From: Alphaproteobacteria bacterium
Lineage (GTDB): Bacteria; Pseudomonadota; Alphaproteobacteria; Reyranellales; Reyranellaceae
Reading direction: 5' to 3'
Length of the DNA: 64,000 bases
NCBI GenBank assembly: GCA_016869975.1
Contig: VGCZ01000012.1
Location: 1 to 64,000, forward strand
Shown here: positions 19,110 through 27,359 of the stretch, piece after piece
Position numbering within the stretch: the stretch's first letter is position 1
Layout: every line of letters starts with the position of its first letter
Program-made: the position numbers and the translations under genes
Notes under the pieces: model-generated
What the model was told of the DNA's origin: nothing
Database searches by the model: none
Seen by the model: only the letters and a program-made list of their open reading frames with translations

Positions 19110-19490
19110 TCAGGCGTAGCTCACCACCTCGTACTCGATGCCGTCGGGATCGAGGAAGTAGAAGCGCCGGCCGGGGTCGTAGGAATCGTGGCTGAAAGGC
19201 GTGAGCCCGGCCGCCACGACGCGCGCCTCGACGGCGTCGAGATCGTCGACCTCGACGCCGACATGGTTGAGCGGCCGGCCCTTGGCGAAATCATCGGCCG
19301 TGTAGCGCGCATCGCGGCCGGTGTAGAGCGCGAGATACTGCCCGTCGTCGCCGACATGGACGGTGCGGCCACCGTCGCGCGCCGGGCCGCGCCAGCGCAC
19401 ATGCCAGCCGAACAGGCTTTCCATCAGGCGCGCGGTGCGCTCGGGGTCGGTGACGGTGATGTTGACGTGTTCGATACGTGGACCGGGCAT
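19110..19490 (-). CDS. VOC-family (glyoxalase-like) protein under SoxR promoter
   Basis: A 126-residue vicinal-oxygen-chelate protein with two beta-alpha-beta-beta-beta modules. IEHVNITVTD (His8), LNHVGVEVDD (His76) and YFLDPDGIEYEVV (Glu119/Glu121) supply the usual metal ligands. Substrates in this superfamily range from methylglyoxal to antibiotics and dioxygenase substrates, so the reaction is open. I chose the ATG at 19490 because a perfect AGGAGG lies nine bases upstream; the codon at 19511 has no such support. A SoxR operator inside a 19-base-spaced promoter drives it, so it should respond to redox-active compounds. Confidence 0.85.
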   Translation of the reverse strand: MPGPRIEHVNITVTDPERTARLMESLFGWHVRWRGPARDGGRTVHVGDDGQYLALYTGRDARYTADDFAKGRPLNHVGVEVDDLDAVEARVVAAGLTPFSHDSYDPGRRFYFLDPDGIEYEVVSYA

Positions 19491-19533
19491 GACGCCAGCC
19501 TCCTTTGCCATTCGCAATCCACCCGCTTGCCCC

Positions 19534-19564
19534 ATCCTGCGACCTCAAGTTAACTTGAGGTCAA
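19534..19564 (-). promoter_or_regulatory. SoxR-type operator and 19-bp-spaced promoter
   Basis: CCTCAAGTTAACTTGAGG (19543-19560) is a perfect 18-base palindrome matching the E. coli SoxR operator. On the minus strand it lies between TTGACC (19559-19564) and CAGGAT (19534-19539) with a 19-base spacer, the overlong spacing that SoxR corrects when its Fe-S cluster is oxidised. The promoter points to the VOC gene. The plus strand has no comparable -35/-10 pair, so soxR may be only repressed or weakly expressed from this site. Confidence 0.9.
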
Positions 19565-19581
19565 GCTTCTTCAGAGGCCGC

Positions 19582-20079
19582 ATGGCGCCGCCCAATCTGC
19601 TCACCATCGGCCAGCTCGCCCAACGCACCGGGCTCAGCGTCTCGGCCATCCGCTTCTACGAGCAGCGCGGGCTGGTGCGCGCGGCGCGCAGCGCCGGCAA
19701 CCAGCGCCGCTTCGCCCGCGCCGACATCCGCCGCCTGTCCTTCGCCCTGATCGCCCAGCGCCTGGGCCTGACCCTGACCGAGGTCGAGCGCGCGCTTTCC
19801 ACCCTGCCCGAGGGCCGCGCGCCCACGCGCAAAGATTGGCAGGCCATGAGCCGGCGCATCCGCGAGACGCTGGAGGGCCGCATCCGCACCTTGGAGCGCA
19901 CCCGCGACCTGCTCGATGGCTGCATCGGCTGCGGCTGCCTGTCGCTGGGCTCCTGCGCGCTCTACAACCCCGGTGACCGCGCCGCTCGCGCCGGCGCCGG
20001 GCCGCGCTTCCTGCTCGGCGACCGGCCGGCCGACTTCGCCCCGCCTACTGCGCCGCCACGGCGGCGATTGCGGCCCTGA
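19582..20079 (+). CDS. soxR: Redox-sensitive MerR-family activator SoxR
   Basis: A 165-residue SoxR with an N-terminal winged helix (LTIGQLAQRTGLSVSAIRFY, residues 7-26), a dimerisation helix (about 85-112), and the [2Fe-2S] cysteines Cys114, Cys117, Cys119 and Cys125 in CIGCGCLSLGSC. The ATG at 19582 has AGAGG upstream. It is divergent from the VOC gene across the SoxR box. No soxS is seen: outside enteric bacteria SoxR usually controls small effector genes directly, often in response to redox-cycling drugs. Its end overlaps the engB end by 35 bases on the other strand. Confidence 0.95.
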   Translation: MAPPNLLTIGQLAQRTGLSVSAIRFYEQRGLVRAARSAGNQRRFARADIRRLSFALIAQRLGLTLTEVERALSTLPEGRAPTRKDWQAMSRRIRETLEGRIRTLERTRDLLDGCIGCGCLSLGSCALYNPGDRAARAGAGPRFLLGDRPADFAPPTAPPRRRLRP

Positions 20080-20674
20080 GCTCGGCGATGCCGTAGCCGG
20101 TCTCGCTGCTGGTCGCCATCGGCTCGGGATGGGCGCCGACATGCTTGGCCGCCACCTTCGCGGCGGCCTCGAGCGCCGCCGGAATCTTCGCCGCCGGGAT
20201 CTGGTCCACCTTGGTCAGCACCAACTGGTAGACGATCGCCGCCTTGTCGAAGTTGGTCATCGTCTCCTCGTCGGTCTTCTTCACACCGTGGCGCGAGTCG
20301 ATCAGCAGGCAGACGCGGCGCAGGGTCGGTCGCCCGCGCAGATAGGCGGTGGCGAGATCCTTCCAGGCGTCCTTCATCGACTTCGAGACCTGGGCGAAGC
20401 CGTAGCCCGGCAGATCGACCAGCCACAGCCTTCCGCCGAGGTCGAAGAAGTTGAGCTGGCGCGTATGGCCGGGCTTGGACGAGACGCGCGCCAAGGTCTT
20501 GCGGCCGGTCAGCGCGTTGACCAGGCTCGACTTGCCGACATTGGAACGGCCGGCGAAGGCGATCTCGGGCGCGCCGATGCCCGGCAGCGACTCGATCGAG
20601 GCGGCGCCGGCGATGAATTCGCAGGGCGCGGCGAAGAGCAGCCGGCCGGCCTCGATGGGATCCGCAGAGCTCAC
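20045..20674 (-). CDS. engB: Ribosome-biogenesis GTPase EngB/YsxC
   Basis: A 209-residue GTPase needed for 50S subunit assembly. G1 is GRSNVGKSSL, G3 DLPGYGFA and G4 TKVD. The GTG at 20674 overlaps the dapE stop in GTGA, and the protein then starts VSSADPIEAGRLLF, close to the family's usual beginning. It ends inside the 3' end of soxR on the opposite strand. In many alphaproteobacteria engB follows yidC; here about 8 kb of inserted or rearranged genes separates them. Confidence 0.95.
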   Translation of the reverse strand: MSSADPIEAGRLLFAAPCEFIAGAASIESLPGIGAPEIAFAGRSNVGKSSLVNALTGRKTLARVSSKPGHTRQLNFFDLGGRLWLVDLPGYGFAQVSKSMKDAWKDLATAYLRGRPTLRRVCLLIDSRHGVKKTDEETMTNFDKAAIVYQLVLTKVDQIPAAKIPAALEAAAKVAAKHVGAHPEPMATSSETGYGIAELRAAIAAVAAQ

Positions 20675-21894
20675 GCGAAGTAGCGATCGAGCATCAGGCG
20701 GTAGACCTTGGCCAGCGCCTGGAGGTCGGCCACGGTGCTGCGCTCGTCGACCTTGTGCAAGGTCTGGCCGACCAGACCGAACTCGACCACCGGGCAATAC
20801 GAGCGGATGAAGCGCGCGTCGGAGGTGCCGCCGGTGGTCGACAGCTCGGCCTCCAGCCCGGTGACCTCACGCACCGCATCGCCGATCAGGCTCGAGAGCT
20901 CGCCGGGCGCGGTGTAGAACGACTCGCCGGACACCCGCGCCTTCATCTCGTAGCCGCCATCGCCGCCGACCGCGGCGTTGGCCGCGTCGAGCCGGCGGCG
21001 GAACTCGGCGATGAGCTTGTCCGAGGTCCACAGATCATTGAAGCGGCTGTTGAAGCGCGCGCGCAAGGTGCCGGGCGCGATGTTGTCGGCGCTGTTGCCG
21101 ACGTCGACATTGGTCCACTGCAACGACGTCGACTGGAAATGCGTGCTGCCGGTGTCGATCGGCGTGGCGATCAAGGCCTCGATCAACTTCGACAGTCGGT
21201 GGATCGGATTGTCGATCAGGTGCGGATAGGCGACGTGACCCTGCGTGCCGCGCACGACGAGGTCGACATTGACGCTGCCGCGGCGGCCGATCTTCATCAT
21301 GTCGCCGAAGCGCTCGGCGCTTGTCGGCTCGCCGACGACGCAGGCGTCGATGGTCTCGCCGCGGGCGGCCAGCTTCTTCAGCATCTTCACCGTGCCGTTG
21401 ATCGCCGGGCCTTCCTCGTCGCCGGTGATCAAGAGGCTGATCGAGCCGCCGAAATCGCGGCCGCGCGCGGCGATGAACTCGCTGGCAGCGACGCAGAAGG
21501 CGGCGATGCCGCCCTTCATGTCGACGGCGCCCCGGCCGAACAACACGCCTTTGTCGAGCTCGGCGCCGAATGGCCCGACGGTCCAGGCCGACAGGTCACC
21601 CACTGGCACCACGTCGCTGTGGCCGGCGAAGCAGAAATGGCGGCCGCCTGTGCCGATCCGGGCATAGAGGTTGGCGACGTCGGGCGTGCCTTCCTGGGTG
21701 AAGTCCATGCGCTCGCAGGTGAAGCCGCGCGGCGCCAGCGTGCGCTCCAGCAGCTGCAACGCGCCGCCCTCGACCGGCGTCACGCTCTGGCAGCGGATCA
21801 GGTCGCGGGTCAGCTCGACGACGTCGAGAGCTTCGTTGGCCAGTGCGGGGGCCAGCGCAGAGGCCAGCGCGGCGCCGGGGGCGGTATCGGGCAT
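20671..21894 (-). CDS. dapE: Succinyl-diaminopimelate desuccinylase
   Basis: A 407-residue M20-family zinc hydrolase that releases L,L-diaminopimelate in lysine and cell-wall synthesis. FAGHSDVVPVGD, GRGAVDMKGGIAAF and ITGDEEGPAINGT carry the metal ligands and the catalytic Glu. The first 20 residues (Ala-rich) are an extension compared with most DapE, so translation could start at a later codon. It pairs functionally with dapD at 23248; the two are separated by a small membrane-protein gene and a hydrolase. Confidence 0.95.
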   Translation of the reverse strand: MPDTAPGAALASALAPALANEALDVVELTRDLIRCQSVTPVEGGALQLLERTLAPRGFTCERMDFTQEGTPDVANLYARIGTGGRHFCFAGHSDVVPVGDLSAWTVGPFGAELDKGVLFGRGAVDMKGGIAAFCVAASEFIAARGRDFGGSISLLITGDEEGPAINGTVKMLKKLAARGETIDACVVGEPTSAERFGDMMKIGRRGSVNVDLVVRGTQGHVAYPHLIDNPIHRLSKLIEALIATPIDTGSTHFQSTSLQWTNVDVGNSADNIAPGTLRARFNSRFNDLWTSDKLIAEFRRRLDAANAAVGGDGGYEMKARVSGESFYTAPGELSSLIGDAVREVTGLEAELSTTGGTSDARFIRSYCPVVEFGLVGQTLHKVDERSTVADLQALAKVYRLMLDRYFA

Positions 21895-21950
21895 GGGGTG
21901 TCCTTAGCCCCGGCCTCGCCGGGGGGCAACCCCGGCGCTATACTACGCTC

Positions 21951-22154
21951 GTGAACGATCGCAACCTCGAGGCGATCTTCATCGCCATCCTCTACCTCGG
22001 CACCTTCCTGGTGGTCGGGTACGCCGGTCGCTGGCTGATCGACCGCTGGATGCGCGCCAGGGGTGTGCACCTGACCGAGGTCCAGGACCAGATGGGCGAA
22101 AACCGGCGCAAGCAGACCGGCTTCCTCCTCGGCGTCTGGTACCGGCGCAATTGA
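21951..22154 (+). CDS. Small single-span membrane protein
   Basis: A 67-residue protein starting with GTG. One transmembrane helix (about residues 7-25, IFIAILYLGTFLVVGYAG) is followed by a basic cytosolic tail ending GVWYRRN. No known domain. It has no Shine-Dalgarno, but TATACT lies at 21939-21944, so the transcript may begin at or next to the GTG (a leaderless message). The short length makes it less certain than its neighbours, though its hydropathy pattern is convincing. Confidence 0.6.
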   Translation: MNDRNLEAIFIAILYLGTFLVVGYAGRWLIDRWMRARGVHLTEVQDQMGENRRKQTGFLLGVWYRRN

Positions 22155-22163
22155 TTGAGGCGC

Positions 22164-23159
22164 TTAGACGGGCACCAACCGGAAGCGCAGCGTATCCGGC
22201 AGGAAGACGCGGCCCGGGATGAGATGCGGCGCGATGTCGTCGATGACCGCGCGGACATCGGCGCGCACCCCGGGCGAACGCCAGTAATACTGATGGTTGG
22301 TCTTGTCCCGTCCATCGTCGACGATGCCGCTGACATCGACCACCGACACTTTGTCGGCGATCTGCGTGGTGTTTTCCGGCCCGTCGCTGCCTAGCCGGAC
22401 CGGCGTGCCCTTGGTGTTGACGCTGACGTCGAGGGCGGCGTCCCGGTTGGTGTGATAGAGGGTGATCCTGCGTCCTAGCCGGGGCAGGAACTTGTACTTC
22501 TCGGCGAACTCGAAGGCATCGGCGTCCTCGTCCGGCGCGAAGAGGAAGATCTTGTCGAACAGCCGCGGCAGCGCGTCGCCGTGCTCGGACCGCAGGCCCT
22601 GCACCGCGTGCCGCAGGGCGTAGGCGCCCATGCTGTGCGCAACGAGGTGAATGCTCTCACCGCACCGGTCTTGCTTTCGCAGCTTGGCGAGGAACTGGGT
22701 CGCGATCTCCAGCGCGCGGCCGGCGGCATGGCCGGACTTCTCGGCGTCGGCGCGATCGCTGTGGTAGCGGTCCATCTTCCCGTCCGACGGCCAGGTGAAG
22801 ACGAACCAGTTGCTGTCGATGCCATGAAAGGCCTGCGTCTGCGCGGTCCTGACCAGCGCCTCCTCGAACGTGTAGTTGAAGCCGTGGATCGACACAAAGG
22901 TCGGCCGGCTGTTCTTGCACATATCGGCATGCAACTGCTTCAGCGTCTCGCTGCTGCCGAAGAATGGAGGCTGCTTCTCGCTCTTCCAGAAAAGGCGCTC
23001 GTCCGCGACCTTCAGCGCCACGATCTTCTTCTTGTCGAGATCGATCTCCGCGTAACCATATCGCAGCGCCTTGCCGTCGAACGGCCCCAGCGCCTCGCCG
23101 AAGCCAGTAGGTGGATCATTGATGGGATTGCGGTTGGTAGCGAAATAGATGCGCGCCAT
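22164..23159 (-). CDS. DUF900 alpha/beta hydrolase
   Basis: A 331-residue protein of the DUF900 family (PF05990), alpha/beta-hydrolase fold. The nucleophile elbow is AHSMG; FVSIHGFNYTFEEALVRTAQ holds the oxyanion-side HG motif; MARIYFATNRNP is the typical opening. There is no signal peptide, so it is cytosolic. Substrate unknown; lipase or esterase activity is usual for the fold. AGGAGA lies just upstream of the ATG. It is richer in lysine than its neighbours and sits between dapE and dapD, consistent with insertion, though no mobile-element ends are seen. Confidence 0.85.
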   Translation of the reverse strand: MARIYFATNRNPINDPPTGFGEALGPFDGKALRYGYAEIDLDKKKIVALKVADERLFWKSEKQPPFFGSSETLKQLHADMCKNSRPTFVSIHGFNYTFEEALVRTAQTQAFHGIDSNWFVFTWPSDGKMDRYHSDRADAEKSGHAAGRALEIATQFLAKLRKQDRCGESIHLVAHSMGAYALRHAVQGLRSEHGDALPRLFDKIFLFAPDEDADAFEFAEKYKFLPRLGRRITLYHTNRDAALDVSVNTKGTPVRLGSDGPENTTQIADKVSVVDVSGIVDDGRDKTNHQYYWRSPGVRADVRAVIDDIAPHLIPGRVFLPDTLRFRLVPV

Positions 23160-23199
23160 TTGTCTCCTCCGCCGAAGTCACAACCGGCAGAGTAATCGA

Positions 23200-23232
23200 G
23201 CGCGCGCGCTGGCGAAGCGCCCGCGCGCGCGA
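23200..23232 (-). terminator. Strong GC hairpin after dapD
   Basis: An alternating GC tract (23200-23209) pairs with its complement at 23223-23231, with an inner GGCG/CGCC stem around AAG. The hairpin lies 16 bases beyond the dapD stop, in the gap before the DUF900 gene, and there is only a weak T-rich stretch after it. The alternating GC arms could also adopt Z-DNA. Confidence 0.5.
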
Positions 23233-23247
23233 AAGATGTGGACAGCT

Positions 23248-24090
<843 letters not shown>

Positions 24091-24112
24091 GGTGTTCCCC
24101 TTCGATCGTGGT

Positions 24113-25054
24113 TCAGGTGGCCGTGGCTTCGCGCTTCTGGCGCTGCTCGTAGGCCCGCATATGGACATAGGCTTGCCGCAGCACGGGCGTGGCGATGCCG
24201 GCGGCCCGCGCGCGGGCGATCATGTCGCCGATGACGTGCTCGGCCTCGATGCGCGCGCCGCTCTCGAGATCGCGCAGCATCGAGGCGGCGAACTTCGAGC
24301 CTCGCGTCGTCAGATAGACGCGGATGTTGTCCATCGCGCCGCCGCCCGGCTCGCGGCCGGCGGCACGCGCGACCTTGCGGCACTCCTCGATCGCCTCGAG
24401 CGTGAGGTCGGGGCCCTCGTCGGCTTCGAGGATGTCGCACACCGCCGCGCGCAGCGAGCCGGTCAACGCCGCCAGCGCGCAGAGCATCACCCACTTGTCC
24501 CACATGTCCTGGACGATGTCGGACTGGACACCGCCGTCGAAGCCCGACTTGCCGATCGCCGCGGCGAAATCCTGCAGCGCCGGGCGCGCCGCCTTGCCCT
24601 TCTCGCGCTCGCCGGTCAGCACGGCAGCCATCGGCATCATGTGCACGACGCTGCCATCCGGCGCCAGCGTCGAGCTGATGCGCGCCACGCCGCCCAGCAC
24701 TCGCTCGACGCCGAAGCGCGCGTCGAGCACGTCGAGGTGCTTCATGCCGTTGAGCAGCGGCACGATCGCCGTGTCGGGGCCGATGCCCGGCGCCAGGGTC
24801 TCGATCGCCGAGTCGAGGTCGTAGGCCTTGCACGAGAGCATCGCCAGGTCGTAGGGACCGCCCTGGGCCGCGTCGGTCACGACCTTAACCTGAAGGCTGG
24901 CGTCGCCCTTAGGGCTAGCGATCTTCAGCCCGGTCTTGCGCAACAACTCGGCGCGCGCCGGTCGAACGAGGAAGGTGACGTCGGCGCCGGCCTGCTGCAG
25001 ACGCCCGCCGAAATAGCCACCGACCGCGCCGGCGCCGAGAACCAGAAGCTTCAT
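24113..25054 (-). CDS. Ketopantoate reductase family protein (ApbA/PanE)
   Basis: A 313-residue NADPH-dependent reductase of the ApbA/PanE family. The Rossmann motif [13 protein letters not shown] is at the N-terminus, and the helical C-domain (from about residue 175) holds [17 protein letters not shown]. True PanE makes pantoate for coenzyme A, but the family has several paralogues per genome and the surrounding genes are not pantothenate genes, so I leave the symbol blank. Its ATG overlaps the preceding nucleotidase stop (TGATG), implying coupling. Confidence 0.85.
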   Translation of the reverse strand: MKLLVLGAGAVGGYFGGRLQQAGADVTFLVRPARAELLRKTGLKIASPKGDASLQVKVVTDAAQGGPYDLAMLSCKAYDLDSAIETLAPGIGPDTAIVPLLNGMKHLDVLDARFGVERVLGGVARISSTLAPDGSVVHMMPMAAVLTGEREKGKAARPALQDFAAAIGKSGFDGGVQSDIVQDMWDKWVMLCALAALTGSLRAAVCDILEADEGPDLTLEAIEECRKVARAAGREPGGGAMDNIRVYLTTRGSKFAASMLRDLESGARIEAEHVIGDMIARARAAGIATPVLRQAYVHMRAYEQRQKREATAT

Positions 25055-25734
25055 CAGCTGCGCCCATTCAGGTAGTCGTGCAGCCAGTCGACCAAGTCTT
25101 CGGTCTGGTGATGGATCCAGTCGAGCGCCAGGCCTTGCGCGCGCTGGGTGCTCTCGGGCGTGCGGATCCACACCGTGCGCATGCCCAGCGCGTGCGCCGG
25201 CTTCAGGTTCACGGCGATGTCGTCGAGCATGATGGCGCGCGCCGGATCGACGCCGTACCGGCCGACGATGTCGCGATAGACCACCATCTCCGGCTTGGGC
25301 ACATAGTCGGCGGCGACAATGTCGTAGATGCCCTCGAAATGATGCGCCACGCCCAGCCGCTCCAGCACCCGCTCGGCATGGCGCACCGTGCCGTTGGTGA
25401 AGACGATCTTGCGGCCAGTGAGCTGCTTGAGCGCCTGATCGAGCCGCGGACTGGCGTCGACCGGCGCGTAGTCGATGTCGTGCACGTAGTCGAGATACGG
25501 CTCGGGGTCGACCTGGTGCAGGGTCATCAGCCCGCGCAGCGAGGTGCCGTGCGCCTTCCAGTAATCCTTCTGGATGCGCTTGGCCTCGTCGTAGTGCACG
25601 TCGAGCAGCCTGGAGATGAACTCCCCGATACGCCGGTCGGTCTGCGCGAAGAGATCGCAGCGCGCCGGGTACAGCGTGTTGTCGAGATCGAACAGCCAGG
25701 CGGCAGGCTGCTCGGCGGTGGTCGCGGTGGTCAT
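25054..25734 (-). CDS. HAD-family pyrimidine 5'-nucleotidase
   Basis: A 226-residue haloacid-dehalogenase hydrolase of the pyrimidine 5'-nucleotidase (SDT1-like) subfamily. All four HAD motifs are visible: DLDNTLYPA with the nucleophile Asp, FTNGT, KPEMVVY with its Lys, and MLDDIAVNL. In alphaproteobacteria this gene is commonly found beside dapD and argB, as here. It dephosphorylates UMP/CMP-like nucleotides in characterised relatives. I chose ATG 25734; the longer open frame upstream belongs to the opposite reading of the DUF4126 gene. Confidence 0.88.
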   Translation of the reverse strand: MTTATTAEQPAAWLFDLDNTLYPARCDLFAQTDRRIGEFISRLLDVHYDEAKRIQKDYWKAHGTSLRGLMTLHQVDPEPYLDYVHDIDYAPVDASPRLDQALKQLTGRKIVFTNGTVRHAERVLERLGVAHHFEGIYDIVAADYVPKPEMVVYRDIVGRYGVDPARAIMLDDIAVNLKPAHALGMRTVWIRTPESTQRAQGLALDWIHHQTEDLVDWLHDYLNGRS

Positions 25735-25745
25735 GGGCGCCCGCT

Positions 25746-26357
25746 CTAGCCGGTCGGGCCGCCGCTGTCGAGCCGTCGCCTGCCGGTGACGCGCCGCACC
25801 ACCGAGACGAACAGCCGGAAGATCTTGGGCAGGAGCCAGATCATCAGGCCGACGACGATGGTCAGCAGGATCAGGAAGACGACCGCGTTCGTGATCGCCA
25901 GCCAAAGACCGCCGACCACGGCGACGTCCTCGGCGATCGAGAGGCCTATGCCGCTGCCCGGAACCGTGCCGGTGGCGGCGACGCGCGTGCTGGTCTTGGT
26001 GGCGTGGCTGCCAAAGGCCAGCGTGCCGCCGACCAGCGCGGCGGCAGCGACAACCGTCGGATCGGCGTCGCCGACGGCGGCGCCGGCCATCACCGCGCCG
26101 GCGGGGATGCGCAGGAAGGTATGGATGAAGTCGTTGACGGTCTCGACCGCCGGAATCTTGTCGGCGAAGAAGTTGATGGCGTAGAGCACGCAGGCCAGCG
26201 CCAGGATCCACGGCGATTCCAGCGCCTGCAGGCCGTCGGGCAGGCGCACCGCGCCGACGCGGCCGGCGATGCCGATGGTCAGCGCCGCGAGATACATGTT
26301 GATGCCGCTGGCCCAGCTGCCGCCGAGCGCGAGTGCGAGAGTGGCGATCGTGTCCAT
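25746..26357 (-). CDS. DUF4126 integral membrane protein
   Basis: A 203-residue protein with about five membrane segments, ending with a long hydrophobic helix (ITNAVVFLILLTIVVGLMIWLL) and a basic tail. It fits the DUF4126 family by its SWASGINMYLAAL opening and the GSHATKTSTR loop. No function is known; the compact glycine-rich helices suggest a small channel or transporter, but this is only inference. It sits two bases after recR and 11 before the nucleotidase, so it is likely co-transcribed with both. Confidence 0.8.
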   Translation of the reverse strand: MDTIATLALALGGSWASGINMYLAALTIGIAGRVGAVRLPDGLQALESPWILALACVLYAINFFADKIPAVETVNDFIHTFLRIPAGAVMAGAAVGDADPTVVAAAALVGGTLAFGSHATKTSTRVAATGTVPGSGIGLSIAEDVAVVGGLWLAITNAVVFLILLTIVVGLMIWLLPKIFRLFVSVVRRVTGRRRLDSGGPTG

Positions 26358-26359
26358 GA

Positions 26360-26956
26360 TTACATCGCCCGCCGCGCCTTGAGCGCGGCCGCCAGCGTGC
26401 CCTCGTCGAGATAGTCGAGCTCACCGCCCACCGGTACGCCGTGCGCCAGCCGCGAGACTTTGATGCCCTCGATCTCGGCCAGCCGGTCGGCGAGGTAGTG
26501 CGCCGTAGTCTGGCCGTCGACCGTGGCGTTGGTGGCGAGGATCACCTCACGCACCACGCCGTTGCGCGCGCGGCGCATAAGGCCGGCGATGTTGAGGTCC
26601 TCGGGCCCGACGCCGTCGAGCGCCGAGAGCGTGCCGCCCAGCACATGATAGCCGCCGGCGAAGACGCGGCCGCGTTCCAGCGCCCATAGATCGGCGACGT
26701 CCTCGACGACGCAGATCAGCGCGGCGTCGCGGCGCGTGTCGGCGCACACGGCGCAGGGATCGGTGGTGTCGAGATTGCCGCAGACAGAGCAGGTGCGAAT
26801 CGCCTCGGCGGCGCGGCCGATCGCCTGCGCCAGCGGGGTCATCAGCGCCTCGCGCTTTTTCAGCAGATGCAACGCCGCACGTCTGGCCGAGCGCGGCCCC
26901 AGTCCGGGCAGCTTGGCCAGCAGCTGAATCAGCCGGTCGATCTCCGGGCCAGTCAT
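26360..26956 (-). CDS. recR: Recombination protein RecR
   Basis: A 198-residue RecR of the RecFOR gap-repair pathway. It has a helix-hairpin-helix ([17 protein letters not shown]), a C4 zinc finger ([16 protein letters not shown], about residues 56-71) and a Toprim domain ([15 protein letters not shown]). It lies in the conserved dnaX-ybaB-recR series, separated from ybaB by a short palindrome-containing gap. Confidence 0.97.
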   Translation of the reverse strand: MTGPEIDRLIQLLAKLPGLGPRSARRAALHLLKKREALMTPLAQAIGRAAEAIRTCSVCGNLDTTDPCAVCADTRRDAALICVVEDVADLWALERGRVFAGGYHVLGGTLSALDGVGPEDLNIAGLMRRARNGVVREVILATNATVDGQTTAHYLADRLAEIEGIKVSRLAHGVPVGGELDYLDEGTLAAALKARRAM

Positions 26957-26970
26957 GCGAGCAACATCTT

Positions 26971-26995
26971 TACCTTCCCTCGGAGGGGGAGGGTA
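26971..26995. repeat. Degenerate palindrome, family B
   Basis: TACCTTCCCTC pairs with most of GGGGGAGGGTA around GGA. This is an imperfect copy of the palindromes at 16544 and 60960, in the recR/ybaB gap. Confidence 0.7.
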
Positions 26996-27017
26996 GGATC
27001 TGGGTTACACACACGTG

Positions 27018-27350
27018 TCACCCCAGCTTGAATCCCGGCGGCAACGGCAGGCCGCCGGTGATCGACTGCATCTGCTGCTGCGCCTCGGCTTCGACCTTGC
27101 CGCGCGCGTCGTTGATGGCGGCGACCAGCAAATCCTCGAGCACGCCCTTCTCGGCCGGCACCAGCAGCGAACCGTCGATCTCGACGCGCCGCGTCTCGCC
27201 CTTGCCATCGACGGTGACCTTCACCAGGCCGCCGCCAGACCGGCCGGTGAGCTCCACGGCGGCGAGCCTGGCCTGCATCTCCGCCATCTTCTGCTGCATC
27301 TCCTGCGCCTGCTTCATCAGGGCGCCGAGATCCTTCAGTTGGCCGAACAT
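27018..27350 (-). CDS. ybaB: YbaB/EbfC nucleoid-associated protein
   Basis: A 110-residue YbaB/EbfC-family DNA-binding protein. The helical arm with Met/Gln repeats (MKQAQEMQQKMAEMQARLA, residues 12-30) is followed by GLVKVTVDGKG and EDLLVAAINDAR. Dimers bind DNA and shape the nucleoid. The gene sits ten bases after dnaX and upstream of recR, its conserved position in most bacteria. Confidence 0.95.
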   Translation of the reverse strand: MFGQLKDLGALMKQAQEMQQKMAEMQARLAAVELTGRSGGGLVKVTVDGKGETRRVEIDGSLLVPAEKGVLEDLLVAAINDARGKVEAEAQQQMQSITGGLPLPPGFKLG

Positions 27351-27359
27351 GGTGCGCCT

